DNA of 64,000 nucleotides, taken from NCBI RefSeq assembly GCF_047495875.1, contig NC_092465.1, positions 10,713,160 through 10,777,159 of the forward strand. Reading direction: 5' to 3'. The position numbers were made by a program, and so were the translations under genes. This DNA is from Pithys albifrons albifrons (taxonomy: Eukaryota > Chordata > Aves > Passeriformes > Thamnophilidae). Under the pieces are notes generated by a model. It ran no database searches. It worked only from the letters and a program-made list of their open reading frames with translations, and was not told the origin of the DNA. Shown one piece after another: positions 41,917 through 55,919 of the stretch (the stretch's first letter is position 1; every line of letters begins with the position of its first letter).

Positions 41917-44900
41917 ACTATCAAGACTCCCTTTAAACAAAAATATTAAAGCATAATAATGTACAGTGATACAAAGAGAATGGGTTTTTAGGAGATGCTT
42001 AATGAACTACTTGGAGAAGCAGGGCTGAACAAGGAGTTTCCAGCAAAACTTTCTCTTCACTATGAAATATGGCTTTGACTCAGTAAAATAATCAAAGGAA
42101 GGTACCCCTTGTTCTCAAAGAAAATGCAACTTTGTTGTTAGAGAATGTACAACATTCATGAGCTAACAATTTCTACTCTAATTTCTGGGAAGTTCTGAAA
42201 CAAAATTTTTCCATTATTAGTGATTTTGTTCAAACATGTCAAATTACCTGATTTTCTTTTCTCAACAAAAGCTGAAGAGGAACCATCAATATACACAGAC
42301 ATTTTTATTGTTACCACCAAAATTTCGGTATGAGACTATGTGAAGACCATTGCATTACCAGGATGCAGAGACAGCGTGGAAAAAGCATGTGTAATGGTAA
42401 GGGAAACAGCCTGCATACCATGAAGTGGGACTGAAATTCTACAAATAAAAGACAGTTGTTGCAGAAAAGCACTGTTTAAGGTTGAAGATAGCCAATTCCG
42501 GCTCAAGCCATGAGTACTATCCTCCAGGCAGGTATATAACTTGAAGGAGACCAGATAGTGTTACAAATGCCAAATATTCTGAGAAAACACAACCAAATCA
42601 TAGCAAAAGCATCTGGGATGCAGATTTTCCTGTGTTTTTGTGTCAGTCAAGCTCGCTTCCAGATGTGCAGATAAACCATTCATGCACAGAGGTTTCTAAA
42701 ATGCTGAAGACAGCCAGTAGGCTGCATGTAGACTTGCTTCTGCACAGAACAGGAGAGCCTGGATTGCAGCACATGCCCATGACACAGGAGAAATTTTAGA
42801 TTTGCCAAATGCAACCACCGGAGGCCAGACTGTGTTCTGGGACAACTCAGTTCCACTGGTATTTGAGCACAGCCATGGGATTTTGCATCCTACTCCTTCA
42901 GGTGTAAATAACCCCACAGACTGCACAGCAGTAGAGTTGGCCCTTTGGGTTGGACTCATGACTGTTGCCTCAGGCTACAGCCCTGCATGTGTGTGTGCAC
43001 GAGGAATTGTGCTTTCAGTATGAATCAAGTTATTTCTCCCCATGTGAATGCTGCTTATTGACAAAATGACTGGGTTTGAAGAATACAACCAAAGTAAACC
43101 CAAAAAAACAAGCTGATGGGCTGAGATGAAAGATAGTGTATTTCTTCTTTGAAGGACAAGCATATAATGCATTCAATGACCCAGAAAAACACACTGCAAC
43201 ATCTAGGCATGTTTGTTACAAATAAATGTCATGAGAGGTGAAAGAGGGAGAGGTCAAGTCTTCACTTAAGACAGCCAGAGGAAACACTGCATTGTGTTGT
43301 GAATGCATTTGGAAATAATCCCCAGCAAGGGAAAGTCTTTTCTTTCCGGCTGTCATCAGTTTGAGGTCTAGAGGACACAAAGCTGTCACAAATCATCATC
43401 AACACACCTGCAACATGCACCAGATGGGTCTACTGAAGTCAATTATACAGGTCCTGGTGTCTGGGGGCTCCCCACTCAATGTCTTGGCCACCTCTTTTCA
43501 CCACCATGCACATACAGCCCTTGCAATGGAGCTTCCTCCGTTTGTTTATGTGGATGCTCAACTCTCCTGAACCAGCCTATGCACCAAACCAAGATTCTCC
43601 TGTTGTTGCCTCCAGCAGAAACTGAAAGAGGATAGGCCCCATGATGGCAAGAACACAATGCCCTGGTGAGAAGTTAGACCATAGCATCCAGTGTGTTTGC
43701 TATGGGAACAAGGGATTTGTGTCTCTTGGGGAGGGAAGATGGGGTGAAAAGATGCTTTTTTATAGCTGAGGGTATCTTGGAAATATCTAATGCCAAGTAA
43801 CAGAGAGCCGTGGCTTGTTGTGCAGACAGGTCACAGTATGTGGACATCACCTGCATAACCACTGCCAACAGGTTCCCCAAGGATAAAGAAAAAGTATCCC
43901 TACTTTCAGCAGGCCTAACTCTGTTCTCATATGCAAAGATGCTAAACCAAAGAAATTGAGTTCTAAGCCCAGCAGAAACCAGTGACATCACTGTCAAGTC
44001 CAGTGTCAAACACACACACGTACAAATTTGCCCAAGACAGAGTTACAGAGATTGTCATACTGTCCTCTGTGAACACTCAGTTTCTGCAAAAAGTCTGGCT
44101 ATATCTGCCCCTATCAGCATATTTAGAAGGCTGTGAAAACCCACAGAGCACCTCTCATGTCAAGACTATACATGTGTCGGTCATGTGCATAAACATCTGA
44201 AAATCACTGCTGTTATTGAGAAAAGTACTGCCTGGGTAGCAGCTTCCTTTCAGCACAGTTTAGAGAACCTTGGCATGGCTCTGAAAAGCCTGTAGGGGAA
44301 AAAACAGCCACTACCAGGCCCATGGGCAGGAACATACATCTACAATAGATGGCATTGGGCTCCAAACTGATCATTAGAGGCCAAACCTGGGAAACATCAG
44401 CTGCATTTTTAGCCCTTAGACTATTTCATGATTTCCTATGAACACGACTACTGTATAGGATAACAGTCAGGGCAACTAACTGAAGTCGGCCTGTGGCCCA
44501 ACTCCCATCTCATCTCAGCAGAGCTGCATTACTGCCCCCTCCAATCTGCCACTATGTCTGTACACAGTCACTCCCTAACCCGGTTGTGTCAAAATGATCC
44601 AGGTTGCCTTACTATTTAAAAGAATGGAGGGTTTTCTTTAACCCAGATAATTCTGACTGATTTGGGTTAGAGAATGACTGCACGTGCAGCTATGCCTGCA
44701 GATACCAACTCGCAGCAGTGGGGACAGTGCCCAGCCACTTTGAGCCTGGCTCAGGTTCAAAGCCTTTGAACCCTGCTCAGCTGCAAGCCATGTAGCACAT
44801 CTGGCCACAGCTGCAGATACTGTTCAGGAAAAAAAAAAGGCAAATGAGGCTGCATTTAGTGTCACAGATGAACTATGGAGTGTAAAAAGTTAGGTTATGA

Positions 44901-46452
44901 TTCACAGGAAACACCACTCAGCTACAAATTCCATTATCACAATTAAAAAAAACCCTCACCATTCTGGTACTAATGGTCTTCATTTTTCAACAAAATCCTT
45001 CATTTTAGGGTGACTAGGATAGACTTGTTAATACTACACAGCCACACATGGAGATAGGCATCCCAGAGTAACTCAATCACCTCTCAAACCAGAGCTAAGT
45101 GCATATTTATTTCAGCCAACCCCAACTCCAGAAACGTGAATTTTAAAATGGAACCACACTGCAAGAGCTGAGAAGCTTCTCTCCCACTTGTACAACTTCA
45201 AGTTTTACCTGTATGGTAGCAAGGCAGTTCAGATCTTTCTCTTCCTCTATGCTGGCAACTGTTCCACACATCAGAGCCCTTGTTTGGCTTTCCAGGCATG
45301 GGCAGAGCTGGCCAAGGGACACGCATAACTGCAATTCATAACTCAGAGTGGGAGGCAAACAGTTTTGTACCCTTCTTTTGTTCACTTACAAGAGGCATCA
45401 GGCTCATGACCAGGATCATGTTCAAGTCAATGTCAAAATAGCAAGACTCCACGAATCTGTCCTCCAAGTTTCTTACCCCAGACATTCCATCTCTGTCATC
45501 TTCCAGCCATCTCTGCTACCAGCCTGACATGAGAGTCAGATCATGTCTTCCTGCTGGCTAACACAGCTCTAAAATGGGAAATTATCTTTTCTTGTTTCAC
45601 AGAAGTTTAGTTAGACTGAACATATTTGGCTCTGTAAAATACATCAAGATCCAGAGATGAAAGATGTTCCTTAGGTGCAAAATACTAATGTTTCTCTTCA
45701 GTTAAGAACACAGGATCTAGTAATCCAAAATTTGTTTGGGGATATTCTGAAGGATTAGACTCTTCAGATTCATTCAACAAGAGGAGAAAAACTCGTTGGA
45801 CATATGTTTCATCATAAAAGTATTTACCTGACAGGCAGCCAAAACCATTTTATCTCTGTAAGCAATCTTTAAACACTGCAGAATGCATTCACTGCTTTCA
45901 TTACCAAATTGCTTTTTAAGAGTTCAGCAGGTAATTGAAGTTCCAAATGTCTTAAACTGGTTTGGCAGTGCTGAGATTTCTTAGTGGACTTGCTATCCAA
46001 GAACTTTAGAGGGAAAAAATCAGCTGGATACTAAATATATACCCTAAAATAAGATGGATTCCAATTACGCTAAGAGCAGGATTTTAAAGAGGGAGAACAT
46101 TTTAAATTAAGAGTAAAGCTCTGCTTAGAGGAAGTTCCTTGATGCTGAAGCTTCAACTCATATTTGAAACCACAGGGCAAAAAGTTTTGTGATTTTTTCA
46201 AAGACACTGTGTCGGCCTAAATCTGTTTCTACTGAACTCAAAGGCTGTTAATTTTGACAGAAAACTAATTAGGACAATGCTGTCCCATATACTTTGTGCT
46301 ACTAGCAAATGCTTGTTATAAACAGAGGGCTCTAAAACCTTCTTCCTAGATAAGAACTATTTTGTTTATTACTTTTCCAACTCACTCAGCAGGAACAGTG
46401 AAGGGACTGAGCCTCACTCTGTTCCACACACCGAGTCCTGTGCCCTGTGGCG

Positions 46453-46474
46453 GGGCAGGGCAGGGCAGGGCAGG
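46453..46474 (+). repeat. GGGCA pentanucleotide repeat
   Basis: Four copies of GGGCA plus a partial fifth, within a short GC-rich patch in otherwise AT-rich sequence. Confidence 0.85.
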
Positions 46475-47969
46475 AGGATGATGAGCAGCACGAAGTCTGC
46501 AGGCTGGACAGGCAGCTCCAGAGGTCTAATGAGGACTCTTGCCCCAACTACATAAATAGCTCTTGGCAAACCATTTTCTGCCTCAATTCCTCACACTTAT
46601 GGAGCAGAGACGATGACAGCATTCTGTGTTAATAACTGTTACATGCACTGCTTTAAGTGCTATTATTTTAAAAGGCCTTTTATCCACAGCCAATTACTCA
46701 ATTCTCAGAGGGAAACTGAGGCACTGAGCAATGCTGAGTGCTTAATGTCATCCAGTAGGCCACAGCAGAAGTAGGGCCTTCATCTCCAGAATTTTACATT
46801 ATCCTCTAAACTTATCTACAACCTTGGTACTCCAATGCGAAAATTAGCTTGTTGTTTGTCCAGCACAGTCAGATGACAGGCTACTTGCTTGCTTCTGCTA
46901 ATATTGCTGCTTGCAGCCTGCCTTGTTGTTACTGTTGTTCCTGCAGAGAAAGCATAATATTAGATTTGTAAAATCACACTGCATGGGAAGACACTGTGAT
47001 GGCAAATGCAGGATTACGGTCTCACTGCAGGCTCCAGCAGCAGGGAAAGCACAGTGATGATGTGGGTTGCTCACAGTCTAACACAAGGAGCTTTAATGAT
47101 GACAAGAGGAACAGAGAACAAGATGACCAAGGGTTCTGCTTTTCACAGCAGCAATCTTTTCTCTTAGGATTACTCCAAGGCAAAAAAAATCCTTGTTCTG
47201 CAATGGATCATTTTTCACAGCAAGGGGATAAATGATATTCAAGATGAACAAGAACAATTGAGGAACCTTCTTGTCTGAAACACACATCAAAGACACCAGA
47301 AAAGGTGAGAGGCATAAAATTAAAAGCCTGGATTCCGATTTCCACATTATGGTTCCCACCCAAAAAGGCACAACTGTTTCACCTTATGAGGATGCAACAC
47401 TCCTCCTTGCTTTATGCCTGCTTAATGCCTTACTGCTGAGGCATTTCTCTTGCAACATTGCTGCTCATAAATGTAACTTCAGGATACCTACAACTTTGGG
47501 AGGAACGTTTCTGGCTGCACCTAAATGCACTGACACCAGGAATGTAAACCATTAGAAGTCTCAATCTGTCTGTCAGATAACGTATGCCAGGCTTTACCTA
47601 AGAGAGCCTCAGGAAAGTTACAAATGCAGAAGCTCAAGGGCTTTTGTAGTAAGAGTTTGCAGTGCGGCTGCTGCACCCTAATTTAACCCTATATGAACAC
47701 GACACACAAAGAAAAAGAAGGGCTGAGATGTTGGGAACTCAACTCCAGTCAGCAGCAGAAAAAGCACTCTCTGATTTGGGATGCTGGAGACAACCAGAGC
47801 CTGCCTTCCCCCTTCTTTGCATACAGCAGGTGTTCACTCACAAGCCTCTTATCAAGCAGCGTAAGTAGGAAAGCTCTGTCCCACCGACACGTGGTGCTTA
47901 ACAATTTATAAACTTCTTTAATAACACTAACATCGTTGTGAAATAACATTTTAGAGCTGCTACTCATGC

Positions 47970-48150
47970 TGCAGACGGCAGCGCACTTTGCCATCTGAAA
48001 CAATGAGCTGTGATGTGCTGGAGCCACACGCAGCCGGACAGGAAGAGCCGAAGATCCAAGGAGGTTTCCTTGAGGGACGCAGGCTGGGGAGTGACGCAGG
48101 GGAAGCCCGTGTGTTCCCGGACAGCTTTGGGAGCAGCCGGGAAGGATGGG
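47970..48150. promoter_or_regulatory. Small CpG cluster
   Basis: Around ten CpGs over 170 bases, in and around GCAGACGGCAGCGCAC and GAGTGACGCAGGGG. It coincides with the middle of a 183-codon minus-strand open frame (47749-48300), the longest outside the CpG island. The GC-rich composition removes stop codons and may by itself explain that frame. Confidence 0.3.
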
Positions 48151-49886
48151 GTGCCTGGACATGCTGTCTGCATGTGCTGTTCCTGACACAAAGCTGCCAG
48201 TGTTTGTTTCACCTTGACTAGAGGAAGGGAGGTTATGCAAAAATAGCAGAGGGGCTGAGAATAATACAGTCTTCACCCTGAAGCCGTATAGAAGAGTCAC
48301 AGATACAAATTACCTCTCCACATGAACGTGCAGCAATTCACACAGTCCAATTCAGCAACTGCTCATGCACAGCAGCATTGCAAAGTGTAACCTCAGAAAG
48401 GCAGAAAAGCAGGTGAAGAACATAATTATCCCAAGAGAAATCTGGCCAGGATATAGAAACATAGCCTCCCTCTACAGAAACTGTTCCGGGAATGCTTTAG
48501 TTGCACCAACATCAAAACCATGAGCCTCAAGTCTTAACTTTAAAAAAGTCCATTTTTAATATCTAAGTGCCTCTTAGGGGCTCAAATGAATGGGTGACAA
48601 CAACAGAGCCATCAGCACCTACTCTTCAATAGAGGCTTTCTATCTAAAAATCCCAGTTGTCAGCATAGTCCCAGCAGGACTTCAGTATGATAAAAACATC
48701 CATGACAAGTCCCTAAACTTCCAAATTAACATATTCATTTACTTACCCATGCGTAAAAGTGTGTCACTTAGACAGCTTTCTTGAGCATCAATACCTAATC
48801 CAAAGCCATCCATTACAGCTTTCCCATTTGTTTCTGAACTGAGAATAAACTCAAGTTACTTCAGCACAAATAAAATATTGTGTAGAATTACACAATAGAA
48901 ATATTGAGACGGTTTCAAGAGACTGAATACAAGGTTTATATTCACTCCTACATGCTGAATGCCTTCTACAAGAAAGTGCCAAACAGTGGCACAGCCTACA
49001 AGGCTGGTGCCCGCCAAAATTTCAGTGCAAAGATGCCATGCCACTGATGTTAAGAGGAGGCCTGCAAGGATCTGTTTAGATGAGGCATCAGGGATTGATG
49101 TTGCAACTGCCTTTGGCTTTCTGGATCAAGGTTGTTCCCGTTTCATTTACCGCAGTTGAGAGGTTTGAGTGTTTGGTGTTTTAAAGTCTTAATACAGTAC
49201 CTTTATCTGTAACTCTACATCAAAGTTAAGAATGAATCTTATGTGAACTCTTGCATAAACTTTTTGGTCATGTAGGATTTCTAAATAATTTCTTAAGGTA
49301 GTCAAAATAAATATAAGAGTGTTTCATAAAAGATGACAGCCCCAACTCCAGACTCCCACTGTTTGAAGGGAAACAGGACAGCCAAGAAGCTGCAACGTAA
49401 CAAGAATGGTTTAACTTTCCTCAGCAAAAGATCTACAATTTTACACTATCGACACACAGGACAAGCAGGATTGAGAACAGAGTGAATAGTTTGTTACTGT
49501 CTGATGCAGAAAGCAGATAGGATTGCAATGGGGAAACAGCACACAGTGCCACTCCTGTGGGTCCAGGCTGCAGCATAACACGTGGGTGCGCAACACCAGT
49601 TCAAATCAGGTCATAAAATCCAATTCATCAAAATAACCTTTTAAAAATAGATTGCTACAGTTGGTTTGCTCTAAAACAGAACTGCTTCAGGCTTCTGCCC
49701 GAGCCACTGTTTGCAGGGTCTTCCCACACCAAAAGGAAAAGTAATGACTAGGGAGGTTTTAATGCAGTTCCTGGAACAGCTCTCAGGGAAATACCAACAT
49801 AGATTGAAAGAGCAAAAAGGGAGCCAGGAGAGGAGATCCCCTCAGAAGTCATTAGCTGCAGCTGTTAACATGGTTGCATGTGAGAC

Positions 49887-49905
49887 AAAAATAAATAAAT
49901 AAAAA
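49887..49905 (+). repeat. AAAT tetranucleotide repeat
   Basis: Three to four AAAT units ending in a short A run; a simple repeat with no further context. Confidence 0.75.
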
Positions 49906-50348
49906 GCTTATAGTCCTGCTTTGTTTGCCTGTGCCCTTTTCTTGCCAGTTAGGCACTTAGTCTGCCCTCCATGCTATCCTACTAGTTTCGAGATTTTCAG
50001 TTAATCCATATAAAGTTTCTGCCTTGGCCATTTGACATCAAACCATTTCATGTGCAAACAGAGGTCACAGTTCATCCCCAGGAGGACAAGAAGAAAAGAA
50101 CAGCCAGACTGCCCCTATAGCACTCTCTCATTCAGTACAAGTTGGAGATCCATTTGGATTGTGGACATCTAGAAAACAGAGTAGGGGAATGGGTTTGCTA
50201 CTTCTTAAATCTTCCAGGTCTACATGAGCCAAAGGAAGACTTTGCTAGGGAGCTGTAGCCAGTAAAAAGTAAGGGCTGTGATCTGCATGGAGGAAAAATG
50301 GAGGGGAAGTGGAATTAAATCTGTCTGGGATGGAGTCAATTTTCCCCA

Positions 50349-50850
50349 CAGAATTATAGAATTGTGAAGGTTGGAAAAGATCTCTAAGGCCATAAGTTCC
50401 ACTCATCAGCCTAGCACCACCAACATGTTCACCACAAAACCATGTCCTTAAGTGTCATAGCCACACACCTTTTAAAGCCCTCTAGAGATGATGACTCCAC
50501 CACGTCCCTGGGCAGCCTGTTCCAACCCTTCCAGTGGAGAAATTTTTCCTAAGATAAACTTTCCCTGGTGCAACTTAAGGCCATTTCCTCTCATCCTGGG
50601 AGACACCAGCTCCCATCTGGCTACACCTTCCTGCCAGGTAGCTGTAGCAACTGATAAGGCCTCCTCTGAGACTCCTTTTCTCCAGGCTAAACACCCCCAA
50701 CTCCCTCAGCTGCTCCTCATTGGATTTGTTCTCCAGATCCTTGACCAGCTCTGTTGCCCTTCTCTGGACATGCCCCAGCATCTGAATGTCTTTCTTGTTG
50801 TGAGGGGCCCAAAACTGAATACAGGATTAAAGGTCCCTAACCCAGTGCCT
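50349..50850 (-). mobile_element. CR1 LINE 3' fragment with remnant of the ORF2 C-terminus
   Basis: Starts with AGAATTATAGAATTG, a CR1 end in reverse orientation. On the minus strand, a frame at about 50575-50781 retains the recognisable CR1 reverse-transcriptase C-terminal region, including [20 protein letters not shown] and [10 protein letters not shown], the usual [27 protein letters not shown] pattern. The 5' side fades after the GTGAGGGGCCCAAAACTGAA block, so the copy is truncated and dead. This is the clearest CR1 copy in the window. Confidence 0.93.
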
Positions 50851-53800
50851 TTACCTTGATCTATGAGGGGTTTTTTCCATCTTATTTTCACACCCCTAGT
50901 CTGCTGAGGAGTTGAGTGATAGAGTGGTTTGATGAGCACCAGCCAAGGTCAACATGCCACAGGCATTTGCAGGAAGAAGAGAGCTCCTACATGAATCTCT
51001 AGAGTCCTCAGACTAGTGGTCACTGCCCGTACTATACCTCTCACAGCTTCTGTCTCTGAAGATAACTTCCAAAGAGGAAACTTTCTTTTGTCTGTATATT
51101 CCCAAAGGAAGATGCAATGTGACTTTCTGCTTCTTGTCAGTGTGTAAATTACTCTTTGGAGTAGCACCTAATTAGAACTCTTCACAGCTGTCTCATTCAC
51201 GTGTTGCATGGGGAGCATTACTGGCAAACTCAGGTGGTGTGTGCAATCACAGTGCTCTTCAGAAGGCCACGGGTGTTTATTCTACCCTGGACAATGCCAC
51301 GTTAAGCAAATGGCCCTGTTTGGAATAGCAACACACAGATTTTACATTTGCTAGATATATTCCAAGAGGAAAAATGAGACCAAGAAAAGGAAATCATATA
51401 CTATGGTTATAGCTCTATTAAACTCAGCTGTATGGAACCAGTCAGGAGGTACCTTCCCATGCTCCACATAACTAACATGCCCAGGAGAGATATCCACAGC
51501 AGAAACTTTCTGGCACAGTGGTTGGCTCTGCAGCAAAAGGGAACCTGGCACTTGTAAATGACAACAAAGCAGGATCAGAGCTGTAAATGGCTCCTGACAG
51601 CACTCTCTTCATGGAGAGATCTCTGTGAAATATGGAATATATTAGCAAACCTGGGTTGGAAAGCAAAGCATTCTTAGGTAGGTGGAACTTTTTAATAGCA
51701 TGTCATTAAATCTCTCTTACATTTAGCATTTAATAGATTTAACTTTCACAGCAGCATGCTCATTACAAAAAGGGCACAAGGGACCTTACAAATAGTGAGC
51801 AGAATGGACTCAGAGCCCACGTGCCTCATTTTGTCAGCATTTGGGTACCACAGCGATGAGCAAAATCATCTGGATGTCTTAAGACATTAAACTGGAAATA
51901 TCCTCACTCTGCTACCAGTCTTCTTTGGCCGATCCCCACACGAGTCTGTCAGCTGAACAGAGGCCAGAACTTCCGCCTGTGTAAATTACTGTAGCTCCTC
52001 TGCTGTCACTGGCATCAGGCCATTCTTCATACCAGCTGTGGCTCTGACCTACGTATATTTAAAAATAGGGTCAGTGTAAAAAAAATCTTAAGACCATTTG
52101 ACTTCTTGGTGTGGACACAGGCAAGGTGTGATAATCACATTTCCAGAACTAAGGCCAAGATGTACAAGCTGTCTGAAATAGGTCATCTGCATCCATATAT
52201 AGGCACCCATATCAAGTGGTTTAAGAAATGCAACATGTTTGCACATCTCTCTGATTTCAGTTGTCACTTCAGCCATGATTTTTGACAATCCTACAGTAAA
52301 AAAGGATTGGCGTGCTTTTCCTGGTCTGTGCCCTGCCAACAGAAGATAAAGCCATGCAGTGCTTTCTCAGGATTTGCTGCACCAGCAGGACATGGGTTTT
52401 CCAAGAAAAAACAGTCCATACAGCCTCAAGAAAACCACTTACTACAGCTTTGTGCCTGATTATCCCTTTTTGCAGATTGGATCTCCCTATTCTACACAAA
52501 GGCTATGACACTTCAAGTGTTCTGAAATGCTGTACTAATTCTGTGTATTATTTCTAATTACTGTTATCTCCATTACTACTGCACACCAAAGGGAGCTGAG
52601 GATAGCTGAGCCAAGCAAAGAAATTACGGTTCATCCTGCACATCTCGAGCACTTCCTGATTTTGGAAGTGGATGCTGCAGAAACTTGTCCTTTGACTACC
52701 TGAGTAAGAACCTACCAGTCACTGGTTTTGAACTATTGCAAGTGAGCATCAAAAGGCTCCCAGGCTGAAACACAATGGAGTTGAACCGGAAAAAAACAGT
52801 GGAATCAATCCCAATCACAGCAACCAGGCCTGAGCTGCCAGTTACACCTTACTGCACTGCTCAATGATGAAGACAATCAGCTTTTCTCAAAAAAAAAAAA
52901 AAATCTTTTCCTATTATATAGACCTACATGCTGGGAAGTGTCATTTTCACAAACTCCCACTACCACATGGATCAGTTTCCATAGATCTGAACTCATCCAA
53001 GCAAGACAGTTTCGCCTCTGCTCAGTTTTAGCATCAGAGACATTTTAAACCAAGACAGTGTTAACAACTTTCTCCTGGTCTCAAATAGTTCAAGACCATC
53101 TCATTAGGGATTTGATAAATAACCTGAACCATCAGACAGATTACAGACTAAGGGCACCTGTAAGAGACAGCTGACCTATTTAGCACCCCAGCTAATTTTC
53201 AAGCAGAACTGAGTTGAATAGGAACAAGCTGTTAATGGAGATTCACACACCATAGATCTAAGTCCTCCAAACTCACAAGATCATTACTATTTACCCTAGG
53301 CCTGACTTGCTCCTTCGGACTAAATTTATCTGAACACTTCAGACTGACTCAATTAGCATCACTACTGAAGTCTCTGCCTCAGCACAGAAAAGCAGAGCAG
53401 GAAAGTTAAATTGCTGTGAACAGAGTGGCAGTCAGTTCCAAGGAGGTTGGCTCTTCCTGACATATTTCTGTGACCAAGAGGCATTAAACGTGAAGCAGAA
53501 CACCCAAGAATTTTGGCTCTGTGGCTTTGCTTCATACGGAAATGCCTCCTCTTTGCAGCATCAAAGAAAGACAGTCATTTGTTGCATCACTATTAAAAGA
53601 CTGCAGTGTGATAATAACAGTCTTCAATGGTACAGGGCATCTCATAGAAGAGAAAACCTTGTTATTTTCCCTGTGCTTTGCAGTACCTCCTACGGCTGTC
53701 TTCCCCAGTCTGAGCATGGTACATGCACAGGCTTTGCCTGTTTCCTCCTTTCACCATGTACCCAGCCAGTCTTCCCATTTTTTTTCTCTAATGTGTCAGA

Positions 53801-55023
53801 AAACCTACTTTTGCCTTTCCATCCCAAAAGCTACAACTGCAACCAAACCTCTTATTGTCTCATTTCTGTGATTTCCTTTGGCTTCTGACCTTCCCCACAC
53901 TGACATCACCTGCTTCCCTTCCATGGAGGATGCAGACTGTGATCTTTTCCATAGCCAAGTGCCCTCCGGTTCTGAAGTGCTCTGTGAGGTAACTTTGTGG
54001 CACTCTTCCATGTTTCCCTACAGTCTTCTCATTTCTTCTCTATTTTTCTGTTTGTACCTTATTCTCAGCCATTTTCTCTGCTCCACACCCAGTGTTAGAC
54101 TCCGTGACTCCTCTGGCTTGTCCTTCAGATATGTTTAAAAACAAAGCAAAGGAAAATATGGGTCTTTGGTCAAATGAATTCACAGTCCACTTGACAGCTT
54201 TTAGCATAAGCACTCAGTGGCAAGGACCATCTTTTTGTTCAGTGTTCGTGCAGCATCTGCTTCAGAAGGAACTTATCAAAGACTGAGACAGTAACACAAA
54301 TAATAAACCCTGCTAGAAAGCCATCATATTATGACAATATCACAGACCCTATAAGAAGACAGCCCAATTGGACGTGTTAGAGCATTTCCTCACAATACTT
54401 CAGATAGTCTCATGGACCTATAGGTTCGAAAGCTACGCTGGCTGGCAGGTCCAGCACTTGAAAGACCTGCTGAAAGCTTTCATCTGGAGTTTCCACTATA
54501 CTTGTCCCGTGGGAAAAGACAGTAGTAAACAGTGGAAGAGAAACACAGTCCAGATATTTCCACAGAAAGTAAATCTGCTTCCACAGAGAACCGCATATTT
54601 CTTGCTAGCTATTATTTTTAACCTCTTGCAGATTTATTTTTACTACAATTTAAACGTATCTGTTATATGCCATAACATTATTATTATGAGAGACACTAAA
54701 ATAGCAAAGTATTCTAGGCACTTGATACTGTTCTACAAAGTAGGGAATTAAAGCCAGGGATGACTGCAGCTCACCACAGCAGCCACCAATGCACAGGATC
54801 CCCCCCCTTTCAGCCTTACTTCTCGTATCTCCTCTGAGAAGTTACTCCCAAAGTTGTGGGGTGCTTTCTCCTGCTGTTTAGCGGGGGTGGCAGGGAGCAA
54901 AAAAGAAATTAAAATGCATCCAGTGGGATGAACTTCTGATTTCTGCTACCAGGACGTGGGCATAGCCTTGAGCTCACAGCCCTCAGCTTGGAGACACTGA
55001 AGCCAAAAACTACCTGGGATGCT
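50851..55023. other. Non-coding stretch between two CR1 fragments
   Basis: Ordinary AT-rich sequence. Two overlapping plus-strand frames of 116-132 codons near 53490-53888 are in different phases and neither resembles a known protein. A poly-A run lies near 52895 and an eight-base C run near 54800. Confidence 0.6.
52889..52903 (+). repeat. Poly-A tract
   Basis: About fifteen consecutive A. No recognisable retroelement or processed transcript precedes it. Confidence 0.85.
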
Positions 55024-55445
55024 TTAGAATCATAGAATAGTTTGGATTGGAAGAGACCTTTAAAGGTCCATGCCATGTGCAGGGACATCTTCCACAAAAT
55101 CAAGTTATTCGGAGCCCTGTCCAACCTGGTCTTGAATGTTTACAGTAGCAGAGGCATCTTTCACCTCTTTGGGCAATTTGTGCAGGTGTTTCACCATGCG
55201 CACCATAAAAGATTTCTTCCTGATCTCTAGTCTGAATTTACTCTTTTTGCTTTAAAATAGCAACTCTTGTCTGATCACAACAGGCCCTACTTATCTCTTT
55301 TATAAGCCCACTTTAAATATTAAAAGGCCACAGAAGGTCTCCCTGGAGCCTTCTCTTATCTGGGCTGAAAACTCCCATGTCTCTCAGCCTTTCTTCATAG
55401 GAAAGGTGTCCAACCCCTCTGATCATTTCTGTGGACCTAATCTTG
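55024..55445 (-). mobile_element. CR1 LINE 3' fragment, minus orientation
   Basis: Begins with AGAATCATAGAATAG, the reverse complement of the CR1 3' terminal motif. The following sequence matches the CR1 tail as I know it: TTGGATTGGAAGAGACCTTTAAAGGTC, a segment about the group having 'CCTGTCCAACCTGGTCTTGAATG', then CTTCCTGATCTCTAG and CCTTCTCTTATCTGGGCTGAA. It is 5'-truncated like most genomic CR1 copies, carries many substitutions and has no open reading frame of note. It is immediately left of the CpG-rich intronic patch near 56000. Confidence 0.88.
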
Positions 55446-55919
55446 AGGCTTTAATTCCATTTTTCACTAAGATGTTTAAAATAAGCAAAAGTTTGTCTGC
55501 ACAAGGGTCTCAGGTTTTGGCTTCATAATGCATGCTCTATTACAACTAAAAAATACATTTAAGTAAATAAATTCCATCTTTGCTAATGAGCTTAACTTTT
55601 CTGTGCTCCAACACTGAGAGACATCTCTTCATATCAAGATAAGGTATGGTAGATCACACTTTCCACTCCTAAAGAACACAGCTGGGAAAGCTCTTTGTTT
55701 TGAGCTTGGATGCTGTTTGGCACAACAGTTTGACATTCGCTTACAAGACTGGTGAAAAATATGCACTGCTAATTTTCCTAAGTGCCATGCCAGTGTCTCT
55801 GGGGGCCATACGTTTGCCCACCTTCCCATACAGTAACGGGATTTCCTTCCAGCTAATAAAGTGAACTTCACATCAGCTAAGGAAAGACTTTAGATGGGGT
55901 GTCCTCCTCCTTCGTTACT

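Larger units (their letters stand above)
40741..50348. other. Non-coding stretch
   Basis: No gene recognised. The plus-strand frame at 41074-41538 (154 codons) is Cys/His/Ser-rich without a discernible domain. The GGGCA repeat near 46460 and the CpG cluster near 48050 are the only local departures from background. Confidence 0.6.

Noticed and set aside
53490..53888. Two overlapping plus-strand frames of 116-132 codons
   Set aside because: They read the same DNA in different phases, and neither is protein-like.
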